From: HK1 sp965204915
GTDB taxonomy: Bacteria > Pseudomonadota > Gammaproteobacteria > HK1
NCBI GenBank assembly: GCA_965204915.1
Contig: OZ242023.1
Location: 3,472,001-3,536,000, forward strand
Direction: 5' to 3'
DNA length: 64,000 nt
Shown here: positions 34,491 through 43,467 of the stretch, in pieces
Layout: every line of letters starts with the position of its first letter
How positions within the stretch are numbered: the first letter of the stretch is position 1
The notes under the pieces: generated by a model
Database searches by the model: none
What the model was told of the DNA's origin: nothing
Seen by the model: the letters and a program-made list of their open reading frames with translations, nothing else
Position numbers and translations under genes: made by a program

Positions 34491-36536
34491 ATGCCGCGCC
34501 GCAAGAAGACCTCGACGGCCCCGGAAAGCGCGAGCAGCGAGGCCGTCACGTCCATCAAGTATCCGGCGACCCGGAAGAACATCCCTCTGGCAGGACTCGA
34601 AGCGCAAGGCTTCGTGCGCGAGGAGGCGGCGGTCTACCACCGGCACGATCCGCACCTGCCGCCGGTGCTGCGCTCATCACCCGACCCCGCGGCGACCGAC
34701 AGGTTGCAGGAGCTCCTGGCCACCGCCCGGCAGCGTGCGCTGTCCGGGGAGGAGGCGGGGATCCTGGCCGCGGCGCTGGAGCGCTACGAGCCGTGGCTGG
34801 AATGGAGCGGCAAGCGGGAGAGACCGTGGTTCGAGGTCGATCCGGTGGCCCTGCACATGCACGAGCGGGTCTCCACCCAGGCCGTCCTGCGGGTGCTGGC
34901 GCGGGAGGACGTCCACCGGGACCTCTTCGCCGACCCGCAGCAGGACTACGCGAAGGCGGTGCAGTTCTATTTCCACTGCCGGACCGTCCCGCACGTCACG
35001 CTGCGCAGCATCGCCCGCAACACCTCGCTCGACCCCATCTTCGCCCGGCACGAGCCGATCCTCGCCGGGAAGCTCGCCGCGTTGAACCGCGAAGTCGCCA
35101 GGGTCGGCGCCAACCTGAAATCGGCGCTGGTCGCCAAGCTCGTCGGCAAGCACCGCGAGGAGGGAGCGGCAGCGGTCACGGACGCCGACCTGCGCCGCTG
35201 GCTCCTGCCGGATGCGCCTACCGAATCACTCAAGGCCGCCTCCGCCCGCAAGCCGCTCAAGGGCCTCACGGCCAGACAGGCCGAGAAGTACCGTGAGAAG
35301 ATCCCGCGCGGGGAGTGGCGGGAATGGGAGACACCCTTCGACACCGACCCCGACTGGCCGGAACCCTTGCGGGAGGCGCTGACCGACTACCGCGCCGCGT
35401 GGCGGACGAAGATGGACGAAGTCGACGAGTGCATCGCCGCCAACGCGGCCTCGGAAGAGTTGGTGGACAAGCCGGAGATCGTCAAGGGCACGGTGCGCGT
35501 TTCCGGGCCGTTCACGATGGAGGGCGTGATCGCGGTGGAGGAAGGTCCGGACCGTCCGGACGGCCCCGGACCTCTCGCCGGTCCCGGACCGCTTGAGGGT
35601 TCCGGATTGTTTGACGATCCCGGACCGCACGGCGACCCGCCCTCTCCCATCGGCGGAGCTCCCGACGGTGAGCCGGAGGTCTTCGAGGCGGACGACGCGG
35701 GAGACGTGGCCGTAGCCAATGCCGAGGCGCACCTCGACAAGGTCATCCGGCTGCTCAAGGCGGCGGGGGTGGACTTCCCGGGCAACCGGAACATGAAGTT
35801 CAGCCGCATCGAGCCGCTGAGCGGTGCGGCCCTGATCCACGCGGAAGGCGAGTGGCTGAACGGCACGGGGGAAGAACGAAGGGTCGCCGTCAGCATCGGC
35901 CCGGAGGTCGGCAACGTGGCCGCGATGCAGGTGGAGGATGCGATCCGGAGCGCCAACCGGGCAGGGTACGACGACGTGGTGTTCGCCGGATTCGGGTTCG
36001 ACGCGGCGGCCCAGGACGCCATCGAGAGCGCCAGCCATCCGAAGCTGCGTCTGCACATGGCGCTGATCCGCCCGGACGTGGCCATGGACGACCTGCTGAA
36101 GACGCAGCCGGGCAGCCAGCTCTTCACCGTCTTCAGCGCACCCCGCGTGAAGGGTCCGATACGCCGGGAAGACGGGGAGTACGTCGTCGAGGTCGAGGGC
36201 ATGGACGTCTACGACCCGGTGAGCAACATGCTCTTCCCGACCGACCGGCAGCGCATCGCGGCATGGTTTCTCGACACGGACTACGACGGCCGGACCTTCT
36301 GCATCTGCCAGGCGTTCTTCCCCGACAGGAGCAAGTGGGACCGGCTGGCCAAGGCGCTCGACGATGTCGGCGCGGTGGAGCGGGGCGCATTCGACGCGCT
36401 CGGCGGCCTCACGAGCCTTCCCTTCCCGAGACCGTCCCGGTTGGGTCAGGGACAGGCATGGCGGGTGGCGGTCAAGGTCATCGACCCCCGCGGCAACGAA
36501 GGGCTGCGGGTGTTGACCGTACCCCACGGCGATTGA
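34491..36536 (+). CDS. Type III-like adenine DNA methyltransferase (Mod) lacking its catalytic core
   Basis: 681 residues from ATG 34491 (GGAG upstream). The N-terminal part (PATRKNIPLAGL; LEWSGKRERPWFEVDPVALH; KAVQFYFH) and the C-terminal part (TVPHVTLRSIARN; WREWETPFDTDPDWPEPL; KGTVRVSGPFTMEGV; EVEGMDVYDPVSNMLF; AAWFLDTDYDGRTFCICQAFF; VAVKVIDPRGNEGLRVL) match the flanks of Mod proteins of BPTD_3080-type loci. The segment expected between FYFH and TVPH, with the S-adenosylmethionine motif and D/NPPY, is absent; the join at about 34976 is in frame. A Pro/Gly-rich insert (35545-35655) is an extra oddity. It heads the operon for a DUF1828 protein, an ATPase and Res. Methylation activity is not expected. 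Confidence 0.8.
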   Translation: MPRRKKTSTAPESASSEAVTSIKYPATRKNIPLAGLEAQGFVREEAAVYHRHDPHLPPVLRSSPDPAATDRLQELLATARQRALSGEEAGILAAALERYEPWLEWSGKRERPWFEVDPVALHMHERVSTQAVLRVLAREDVHRDLFADPQQDYAKAVQFYFHCRTVPHVTLRSIARNTSLDPIFARHEPILAGKLAALNREVARVGANLKSALVAKLVGKHREEGAAAVTDADLRRWLLPDAPTESLKAASARKPLKGLTARQAEKYREKIPRGEWREWETPFDTDPDWPEPLREALTDYRAAWRTKMDEVDECIAANAASEELVDKPEIVKGTVRVSGPFTMEGVIAVEEGPDRPDGPGPLAGPGPLEGSGLFDDPGPHGDPPSPIGGAPDGEPEVFEADDAGDVAVANAEAHLDKVIRLLKAAGVDFPGNRNMKFSRIEPLSGAALIHAEGEWLNGTGEERRVAVSIGPEVGNVAAMQVEDAIRSANRAGYDDVVFAGFGFDAAAQDAIESASHPKLRLHMALIRPDVAMDDLLKTQPGSQLFTVFSAPRVKGPIRREDGEYVVEVEGMDVYDPVSNMLFPTDRQRIAAWFLDTDYDGRTFCICQAFFPDRSKWDRLAKALDDVGAVERGAFDALGGLTSLPFPRPSRLGQGQAWRVAVKVIDPRGNEGLRVLTVPHGD

Positions 36537-36677
36537 ATCCCGCGCATGATGCGGAAGACGTCCATGAACGGATTTTCGGCGGCCGGCCCCGCCGGATTTG
36601 GGCGATGGACACCGGAACGTCCGGGAGCAGTGCGCCCATCGGATGCGGGCGGAGCACGACCACCCGAGGTTGCCCTT

Positions 36678-37460
36678 GTGAATCTCGATACCGAAGCGCT
36701 ACGACAGCTTCTCTGCGAGAGGTTGTGCGAGGACGTGCGGCTCACGGAACGTCCCGATGGGGCGCTGATGCTGCGCACCCATTTCGAATTCCCCGACGGC
36801 GACCGTTTCCCCATCCACGTTTCGGAAGCGGGGACTGGCGGCGTGCGCCTGTCCGATCGAGGCCACACGCTGATGCACGTCAGCTACGACCACGACATCG
36901 ATTCGTTCCTGGCGGGAACGCGCGGGCAACTGCTGGAACGGATTACGGATGAGAGCGGTATCGAACGAGACGGCGGCGCATTCCGCCTCGATACCCCCGT
37001 CGAGAAACTCCCCGAGGCGATCTTCCGCTTCGGCCAGGCACTGACGAGGATCTACGACCTGACGCTTCTGTCCCGGTCCCGGGTCCAGTCCACGTTCTAC
37101 GACGATCTCGCCGACCTTCTGAAAAGCCTGGTCGACGAGGACAAGATACGAGCCGATTATGTGCCCGAAGAAGTGCCGAACCCCGAAGCCTACCCGGTGG
37201 ACTACAGGATAGAGGGGAAATCCGGCATCCCGCTGTTCCTGTACGGGGTGCCGAACCGGGACAAGGCCCGGCTTGCCACGATCATGTTGTCGTACTTCCA
37301 CCGACACGGCCTCAGATTCGAATCCATGCTGGTGTTCGAGGATCAGTCGGAGATCCCGCGGCTCGACCTGGCCCGGCTGTCGGATGTCGGCGGAGAGATG
37401 GTCTCCTCCCTGGAATCGAGCGCCGATCTCGGCCGCAAGCTCCTCCAGCGGGCCGCATGA
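36678..37460 (+). CDS. DUF1828/DUF1829-like protein
   Basis: 260 residues from GTG 36678; ATGs at 36546-36603 would add a Gly/Pro-rich leader without counterpart. The N-terminal half shows the DUF1828 pattern of a beta-rich domain with paired segments RFPIHVSEAGTGGVRLSDRGHTLMHVSYD, then a helical stretch (LPEAIFRFGQALTRIYDLTLL) and a DUF1829-like C-terminal half (YPVDYRIEGKSGIPLFLYGV; RLATIMLSYFHRHGL). Such proteins are found near restriction-modification and mobile genes, with no known activity. It lies between mod and the OLD-like ATPase in one direction, 141 bases after mod and 71 before the ATPase. Confidence 0.7.
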   Translation: MNLDTEALRQLLCERLCEDVRLTERPDGALMLRTHFEFPDGDRFPIHVSEAGTGGVRLSDRGHTLMHVSYDHDIDSFLAGTRGQLLERITDESGIERDGGAFRLDTPVEKLPEAIFRFGQALTRIYDLTLLSRSRVQSTFYDDLADLLKSLVDEDKIRADYVPEEVPNPEAYPVDYRIEGKSGIPLFLYGVPNRDKARLATIMLSYFHRHGLRFESMLVFEDQSEIPRLDLARLSDVGGEMVSSLESSADLGRKLLQRAA

Positions 37461-37531
37461 GGGTGGATTCCAATGCGGATTGAGCAAAAGGAGATCAAGA
37501 ACGACGGAAGATCAGGAAGGGAGCGGGCGAC

Positions 37532-39097
37532 ATGTCTCTGATCACAAGGCAGCTCGAGGAAGTGTGGAATGCGCTTCGGGCAAGCAATATTCAACGCCGT
37601 CACATCCTCCAGGAAATCCGTATCAGGAATCTCCGGGGCATCAAGGACCTGCGCGTGCCCTTCGACTACCCCGTCTGCGTACTGGCGGGTCCCAACGGCT
37701 GCGGCAAGTCCACCGTGCTGTTCGCCTGCGCCTGTGCTTATCGGGTTCCGAGCCACGGATCAAGGCGGTTCGCACCGGGTGTTCTCTTTCCCAAATTCAC
37801 GGATCGGATGCAAGGAACGTTGTCCGACACCGACGAAAGAATGGAACTGGAGTACGACTACCTGCACGGAGGGGAACGCCTCTCGATGGCTTGGCGGCGG
37901 CGGAGCAGGTCCTGGAATCGCAGCTTCAGGGGTCGCACGGGAGGCAGGCAGCCGAGGCGGGGTCTCTATCTTCGCACGCTTGCAAATCTCACCAATCCTT
38001 CCGAGGTTCGAGGCGTCCTGCAGATCGGGCGGAAGCAGTATCAGGCCAAACCTCTCACTTCCGAACTGCTCATCTTCGCCCATCGGATACTGCGCCAGCG
38101 CTACCAAAGGCTGTCGGTGATCAGCGCCCAGGCTCGCGATCTGCTGTTCGCGGAGGTCGAAGGAAGTGGAGACGTTCGATACTCGGAGTTTCACATGTCC
38201 TCCGGCGAGCGCACGATCTTGCGTATTTCCAAGGACATCTCCCTTCTCGAAGACGCTCTCATCCTGATCGACGAAGTGGATACGGGCCTGCATCCATACA
38301 CCCAACAGCAACTCATGCTGGAGTTGCAGCGGATCGCCCTGCGGCAGAGATTGCAGATCATCGTTGCCTCGCACAGCCCGGTGATACTGGACAGCGTGCC
38401 CCTCGAAGGCCGTATATTCCTCGACCGTGACGAACAGACCGCGGAAGTCCGGTTGATGCCCGCGTACCGGGACATCTTCCAGAAATCCCTCTACGGGCAG
38501 TCCCGAGACCAGCTTTCGATACTGTGCGAGGATGGAGTCGCCGAAGGCGTGCTCCTTGGCGTGCTGGACGTTCTGCAGCCTCGATTGGGGCTTCGCCACG
38601 AGGATTTCGTCATCGGCAGGAACACGGGTCGGAACGAGTTCCCTTCTCACGTCCGGACGCTCGGCAAGTTCGGAAAGCTGAAGGACTTCGTCTTCGTACT
38701 GGACGGTGACTCCCGGGACATGGAGGCATCCATCAAGCGCATTGCTGGAGGATTCGGACACGACGTACAGCCGTTGTTCCTTCCCGGAACGACCCCGCCG
38801 GAAGGTTGGATTTGGGAAGTCCTGCAACGGAATGCGCAGGATTACGCGGCATTGCTGGGGCTGGCCTCCTCGGACATGGAAAGACAGATGCAGGAGATCG
38901 CCCGGATGCTGGAAGGTGCGATACGACGACGGCACCCCGCCGAGGACAATCTGGAGGCGTTCGCTTCCGAGGTCGGCCGTTCCGCTTCGGAGATCGGCAG
39001 GATCGTCGGGAAGCATGAGACGGAAAGGCGTGGGGAAGGAATCGCTGAATTGCTGGTGCAACTGGAAGAGCAGATCGATGCCTGGCGGCGGCTGTAG
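37532..39097 (+). CDS. OLD-like AAA ATPase with a TOPRIM-like C-terminal region
   Basis: 521 residues. SMC/ABC-type ATPase: IRIRNLRGIKDLRVPF, Walker A CVLAGPNGCGKSTVLF near residue 55, signature-like MSSGERTILRISKDI near 230, Walker B ALILIDEVDTGLHP near 248 and switch ASHSPVILDS near 288. A TOPRIM-like region follows: LCEDGVAEGVLLGVL (Glu) near 330 and FVFVLDGDSRDME (DxD) near 387. The architecture resembles OLD-family nucleases and the ATPase halves of Gabija- or Septu-type defence systems. It lies 57 bases before res. The combination of this ATPase with a mod-res pair is the notable point. ATG with GGGAG upstream. Confidence 0.82.
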   Translation: MSLITRQLEEVWNALRASNIQRRHILQEIRIRNLRGIKDLRVPFDYPVCVLAGPNGCGKSTVLFACACAYRVPSHGSRRFAPGVLFPKFTDRMQGTLSDTDERMELEYDYLHGGERLSMAWRRRSRSWNRSFRGRTGGRQPRRGLYLRTLANLTNPSEVRGVLQIGRKQYQAKPLTSELLIFAHRILRQRYQRLSVISAQARDLLFAEVEGSGDVRYSEFHMSSGERTILRISKDISLLEDALILIDEVDTGLHPYTQQQLMLELQRIALRQRLQIIVASHSPVILDSVPLEGRIFLDRDEQTAEVRLMPAYRDIFQKSLYGQSRDQLSILCEDGVAEGVLLGVLDVLQPRLGLRHEDFVIGRNTGRNEFPSHVRTLGKFGKLKDFVFVLDGDSRDMEASIKRIAGGFGHDVQPLFLPGTTPPEGWIWEVLQRNAQDYAALLGLASSDMERQMQEIARMLEGAIRRRHPAEDNLEAFASEVGRSASEIGRIVGKHETERRGEGIAELLVQLEEQIDAWRRL

Positions 39098-39154
39098 ATC
39101 GCCTGCCAGGAAATTTTCGGCAAGGCAGCCATCCACTTCCAGGCGCCCTGAGCC

Positions 39155-42100
39155 ATGCCCGAAATCCACATCCCCATCCAGCCGGTCGAGGATCCCATCC
39201 TCTGCTCCCCCTACGAGGAGCCCGGCCTGCATTGGCTCTACGACACGAAGACGGGCACGCCCTCGAAGGTTCCGGCGCGCAGGGAGGCGAGCTACTGGTA
39301 CAAGAGCGAGCGCACCGGCAGCGCGCAACGGTCCCTGCTCACCGAGGAGGAACGCGACGATCTGCCCCTGGTCAACGCGCTCCGGGAGGACGTGCGGCGC
39401 TGGCGGAGGTCCGGTTGGCAGAACGCTTCGGAGACGACGAAGAAGCTGCTCCGCCACTGGTGGCGCGAGGATCGGACGCGGCGCCTGTTCTTCTGCCAGC
39501 TCGAAGCCGCCGAGACGATCCTCTACCTCCGGGAGATCCTGGCCGCGGGCCGGAAGCCACGCTGGAAGCCGCGGCTCTCCCCGGACGAGTTCAGGATGCT
39601 GGAAGCGGGGCGCAATCCCAGGCCGGGCGAATGGGTGGCGAAGGTTGCGCAGCATCCCAAGCTCGCCGACGTTCCCAACGAGGCCGGGGCGGCGCCCATT
39701 CCGCGCCATGCCTGCAAGATGGCCACGGGCGCCGGCAAGACGGTGGTCATGTCCATGCTCATCGCCTGGGCGTTCTGCAACCGCGGGACGAAGCCCGGCG
39801 ACCCGCGCTATCCCCGCCGCGTGCTGGTGGTCTGCCCGAACCTGACCATCAGGGAGCGCCTGGGCGTGCTGCGCCCCGGCGCTCCGGGCAACTACTACGA
39901 GAGGTTCGACCTCGTGCCCTCCTCGCTGCGCCCCGAGCTGGCGAAGGGCAAGGTGCGGGTCACGAACTGGCACGTCCTGAGTCCGGAGCCCGACGTCATC
40001 CCGGTGGGCGGGGTGCCGGTCGGCAGGCTGGGGGACGAGACGCCGGAGGCGTTCGCCCGCACCCGCCTCGGCGACCTCTGGGACGACGAGCCGCTGATGG
40101 TGCTGAACGACGAGGGACACCATGCGTACCGCCCCGCCCCGGTCGGCGGGAAGGCGAGGCTGTCTTCCGAGGAGAAGGCGGACCGCGAACAAGCCACGGT
40201 CTGGGTGAGCGGCCTGGACCGGATCCACGCCGCCTGCGGGATCCGGCTCTGCGTTGACCTTTCGGCGACGCCCTTCTACCTCCACGGAAGCGGCTATCCC
40301 GAGGGCTCCCCCTTCCCCTGGATCGTCAGCGACTTCAGCCTGGTGGACGCCATCGAATCGGGCATCACCAAGATCCCCCGCCTCCCGGCCATCGACAGCA
40401 CGGGCCGTCCCGACCCCGTGTACTTCAAGCTGTGGGAGCACGTGACGAGACGCCTCAAGCCGGGGGACCGCCTGCCGGGAGGCAAGCCGAAGCCCGAGGC
40501 CGCGTACCGCGAGGCGGAAGCCGCGCTGCTCACCCTCGCGGGGGAGTGGAAGGAACGCTTCGACCAGTTGCAGGCGTCGACCCCGGGGCAGGACCGGACC
40601 CCGCCGGTGATGATCGCGGTCTGCGACAACACCGACCTCGCGGAGCACTTCCACCGGATGATCTCGGGCGAAGAGCGGGTGGAGGCGGCCGGGGCGGGCG
40701 GGAGCGGGACGGCCGCGGCCGGGACGGCCGACGAGGACGAAGACGAGAACGGCGGCAACGGTGACCACGGTGACGACAGTGGCAACGGCGACGATGGCGA
40801 GGGCGGGTCGCCCGAAGGCCGGCGAAAGAAGAAGGCGAAGGCGGTCAAGCGCTACGGCGCGGGGCTGCCGGGGTTTCCCGAGCTGTGGAACCGGGACGGC
40901 GCCGAGGTCACGTTGCGCATCGACTCGAAGCTGCTCGCGGCGGCGGAGAGCGAGGACCCGAACGCCACCCGGAAGCACGCCGCGGAGGAGCTGCGGAAGA
41001 TCGTTTCGACGGTAGGCGCCCCGGGCGAGCCGGGGGAGCACATCCGTTGCGTGGTGAGCGTCAACATGCTGAGCGAAGGCTGGGACGCCAACAACGTCAC
41101 CCACGTCCTGGGGCTGCGCGCATTCCACAGCCAGCTTCTATGCGAGCAGGTGGTCGGGCGGGGGCTGCGCAGGATGGATTACACGCCCGACCCGGAAACG
41201 GGGCTCCTGACCGCCGAGTACGTCGACGTCTTCGGGGTGCCGTTCTCGCTCATTCCCTTCAAGGGCCGCCAGCCGGGGGGCGGACCGCCGCCGGAAGACC
41301 ATCCCAGGCATGAAGTCAAGGCGCTGCCGGAGCGCAAGGCGTTCGAGATCCGGTTTCCGATCGTCGAAGGCTACGTCGTGTCGCTGAAGAAGAACCGCGT
41401 CACCTGCGACCTCGACGCGGTGGAGCGGACCTCGCTGGATCCATGGGCCACGCCGACCGCCGCCTTCGTGCGCCCGCAGGTCGGATACCAGATCGGCCAT
41501 CCGGGCGCATACGGCGGATTCGGGTTCGAGGAGGTGGACCGCGGTCAGTACTACGAATCGGTGCATCCGCAGACGATCGCGTTCGCCATCGCCGTCGAGA
41601 TCGTGCGGGTGCTCACGCAAGCCGCCCACCCGGGCAAGGAGCGGCTGCGATGCGAGAGCCGCCGGACCCTGTTTCCGCAAGTGCTGCACATCGTCTCGGG
41701 CTATCTCCGCGAGCGCGTGGACCTGAACGGCCTGCATCCCTGCGACGTCGGGTTGCAGACCTACGCCCGGCGCATCGTGGACCTGCTGGTCGCCGCGATC
41801 CTGCCCGACGACTCGAAGGACGAAGCGCCGTTGCTGCCGAGGTTGAACCGCTACCGGCCCATCGGGAGCACCGGCAGCGTCCACTTCAAGACGGTGAAGC
41901 CCGTCCAGGCGACCGTCGCCAGCCATCTGAACCACGTGGCCTGCGACACCGGCGCCTGGGAGCAGGCCGCGACGTTCCGGCTCGAAACGCTGGCGAAGGA
42001 CGGCGTCGTCCGCTGCTACGCGCGCAACGACCATCTGGAGTTCAACATCCCCTTCGAGCTCTACGGCACCCCGCGCGCCTACGAGCCCGATTTCATCGTG

Positions 42101-42340
42101 CAGCTTGCCGACGGCCTCAACGTCGTACTGGAAATCAAGGGACGATCGCACGACGACACGGATGTGAAGCACCAAGCGGCGAGACGCTGGGTGGCCGCGG
42201 TCAACCACTGGGGCCGGCTCGGCGAATGGGCCTTCCTCGTCTGCCGGGACCCGCAACGGCTCGATGCCGATTTCGCGAAGCTGGTTGACGCCCGGACGGC
42301 GCGGGAGGGTCCGAAGCAGCCCGCGCCGCTTCGGAGGTGA
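39155..42340 (+). CDS. BPTD_3080-type (type III-like) restriction helicase-nuclease, Res
   Basis: 1061 residues. Start MPEIHIPIQPVEDPILCSPY is typical of the family. SF2 helicase: motif I KMATGAGKTVVMSML near residue 190, motif II LNDEGHHAYR near 318, motif III SATPFY near 370; motifs V-VI lie at 630-675 (VNMLSEGWDANNVTHVLGL; EQVVGRGLRR). C-terminal PD-(D/E)xK nuclease: YEPDFIVQLADGLNVVLEIKGR near 980-1000. All key residues seen are intact, unlike its Mod partner. Residues about 512-565 form an acidic low-complexity insert (DEDEDENGGNGDHGDDSGNG) ending in a Lys-rich stretch. It would translocate along DNA and cut foreign DNA. No other gene follows in the operon before the broken junction at about 42426. 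Confidence 0.88.
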   Translation: MPEIHIPIQPVEDPILCSPYEEPGLHWLYDTKTGTPSKVPARREASYWYKSERTGSAQRSLLTEEERDDLPLVNALREDVRRWRRSGWQNASETTKKLLRHWWREDRTRRLFFCQLEAAETILYLREILAAGRKPRWKPRLSPDEFRMLEAGRNPRPGEWVAKVAQHPKLADVPNEAGAAPIPRHACKMATGAGKTVVMSMLIAWAFCNRGTKPGDPRYPRRVLVVCPNLTIRERLGVLRPGAPGNYYERFDLVPSSLRPELAKGKVRVTNWHVLSPEPDVIPVGGVPVGRLGDETPEAFARTRLGDLWDDEPLMVLNDEGHHAYRPAPVGGKARLSSEEKADREQATVWVSGLDRIHAACGIRLCVDLSATPFYLHGSGYPEGSPFPWIVSDFSLVDAIESGITKIPRLPAIDSTGRPDPVYFKLWEHVTRRLKPGDRLPGGKPKPEAAYREAEAALLTLAGEWKERFDQLQASTPGQDRTPPVMIAVCDNTDLAEHFHRMISGEERVEAAGAGGSGTAAAGTADEDEDENGGNGDHGDDSGNGDDGEGGSPEGRRKKKAKAVKRYGAGLPGFPELWNRDGAEVTLRIDSKLLAAAESEDPNATRKHAAEELRKIVSTVGAPGEPGEHIRCVVSVNMLSEGWDANNVTHVLGLRAFHSQLLCEQVVGRGLRRMDYTPDPETGLLTAEYVDVFGVPFSLIPFKGRQPGGGPPPEDHPRHEVKALPERKAFEIRFPIVEGYVVSLKKNRVTCDLDAVERTSLDPWATPTAAFVRPQVGYQIGHPGAYGGFGFEEVDRGQYYESVHPQTIAFAIAVEIVRVLTQAAHPGKERLRCESRRTLFPQVLHIVSGYLRERVDLNGLHPCDVGLQTYARRIVDLLVAAILPDDSKDEAPLLPRLNRYRPIGSTGSVHFKTVKPVQATVASHLNHVACDTGAWEQAATFRLETLAKDGVVRCYARNDHLEFNIPFELYGTPRAYEPDFIVQLADGLNVVLEIKGRSHDDTDVKHQAARRWVAAVNHWGRLGEWAFLVCRDPQRLDADFAKLVDARTAREGPKQPAPLRR

Positions 42341-42426
42341 GAGCGTGGCGCCCGGTGTTCGGCCGAGTCGTGAATGGAAGAGGGTTCGTGTTCCAGTTCC
42401 AGCAGTTGCTGCCGTCCCTGCGCATG

Positions 42427-42471
42427 GGTGATCGCCTCGGCCCGGAGGATCGGGGCTTCCATCGCGTTCAT
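42427..42471 (-). pseudogene. Truncated livG start (15 codons)
   Basis: The ATG at 42471 overlaps the livM stop as ATGA. It reads MNAMEAPILRAEAIT, the usual beginning of a branched-chain ABC ATPase, and then changes to unrelated sequence at about 42426. A plus-strand frame starting near 42373 (VFQFQQLLPSLR) is also cut at this point. The rest of livG is not in the window. Confidence 0.65.
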
Positions 42472-43454
42472 CCCCGCCGCCCCCGCCGCAGGATCGCCGA
42501 GAGCCGGCCGTAGAGCCCGTCGCCGGCGAGCAGCACCACCGCGATGAAGAACAGCCCCATCACGAACTGCCAGTAGCTCGCCAGATCCGCGGAGAGCCCG
42601 ATGGCCTCCCAGAACGCGCCGTCCGAGAGCTCGTGGCGGAGCAGGACCAGCACCGCCGCGCCGGCCGCCGCGCCGACCAGGCTGCCCATGCCGCCCACGA
42701 TGACCATGATCAGCACCTCGCCGGAGACGGTCCAGAATCCCAGGTCCGGGGAGACGAAGCCGGTGTGCTGCGCGATGAGCGAGCCCGCGAACCCGCCGAG
42801 CGCGCCGGCCAGCACGAAGGCGGCGAGCTTGTAGCGTTGCACGGGGCAGCCCAGCGCGCGGACCCGGCTCTCGTTGCGGTGGATGGCGACGAGCATCGCG
42901 CCGAAGGGCGAACGCACCACCACGCGCAGCAGCGCCCACACCAGTACCGCGGCGACCAGCACGAAGGCGGAGAACACCTGGGGCTCGGCCGCGTCGAGCC
43001 CCAGGGCCGAGAGATCGGGGCGGGGGATGCCGGCCATGCCGTCGTCGGCGCCGAACTCGCGCGCCTTGAAGAAGTAGGCGTAGACCATCTGGCCCAGCGC
43101 CAGGGTGATCATGATGAAGAACACCCCGCCGACCCGGATCGCGAACACCCCGGCCACCGCGGCGAGGGCGGCGGCGCACCCCACCGCCGCGACGGTGGCG
43201 GCCGGGACCGGCCAGCCCAGGAACACCGTGAACGACGCGGTGGCGTAGGCGCCGGTGGCGAAGAACGCCGCGTGCCCGAGGGAGACCAGGCCCGCGTAGC
43301 CGACCAGCAGGTCGAGGCTCATCGCGAGGATCGCGAAGATCGCGATCTCGGCCAGCACCTCGTGGCGGAAGAAGTCGCCGCCGTACCAGGCGACGCCGGC
43401 CGCGACGGCCAGCGCGGCGGCGGCGGGCAGGTGCAGGGGGTCGCGGCCGAGCAT
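42468..43454 (-). CDS. livM: Branched-chain amino-acid-type ABC transporter permease LivM
   Basis: 328 residues with eight or more hydrophobic helices. Family segments: AIFAILAMSLDLLVGYAGLVSLGHAAFFATGAY near residue 40, VGGVFFIMITLALGQMVYAY near 105, IHRNESRVRALGCPVQRYKL near 195 and IVGGMGSLVGAAAGAA near 260. It forms the inner-membrane channel with LivH. It follows livH by 13 bases; the livG gene that should come next is cut after 15 codons, and no LivF or LivK is seen, so this transporter cannot be complete from this locus. Confidence 0.92.
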   Translation of the reverse strand: MLGRDPLHLPAAAALAVAAGVAWYGGDFFRHEVLAEIAIFAILAMSLDLLVGYAGLVSLGHAAFFATGAYATASFTVFLGWPVPAATVAAVGCAAALAAVAGVFAIRVGGVFFIMITLALGQMVYAYFFKAREFGADDGMAGIPRPDLSALGLDAAEPQVFSAFVLVAAVLVWALLRVVVRSPFGAMLVAIHRNESRVRALGCPVQRYKLAAFVLAGALGGFAGSLIAQHTGFVSPDLGFWTVSGEVLIMVIVGGMGSLVGAAAGAAVLVLLRHELSDGAFWEAIGLSADLASYWQFVMGLFFIAVVLLAGDGLYGRLSAILRRGRRG

Positions 43455-43467
43455 CGGAACGGCCGGA

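Noticed and set aside
37760..41128. Minus-strand open frame of 1,122 codons opposite the OLD-like ATPase and res genes
   Set aside because: Both plus-strand genes have full motif sets; the antisense product is a composition artefact.
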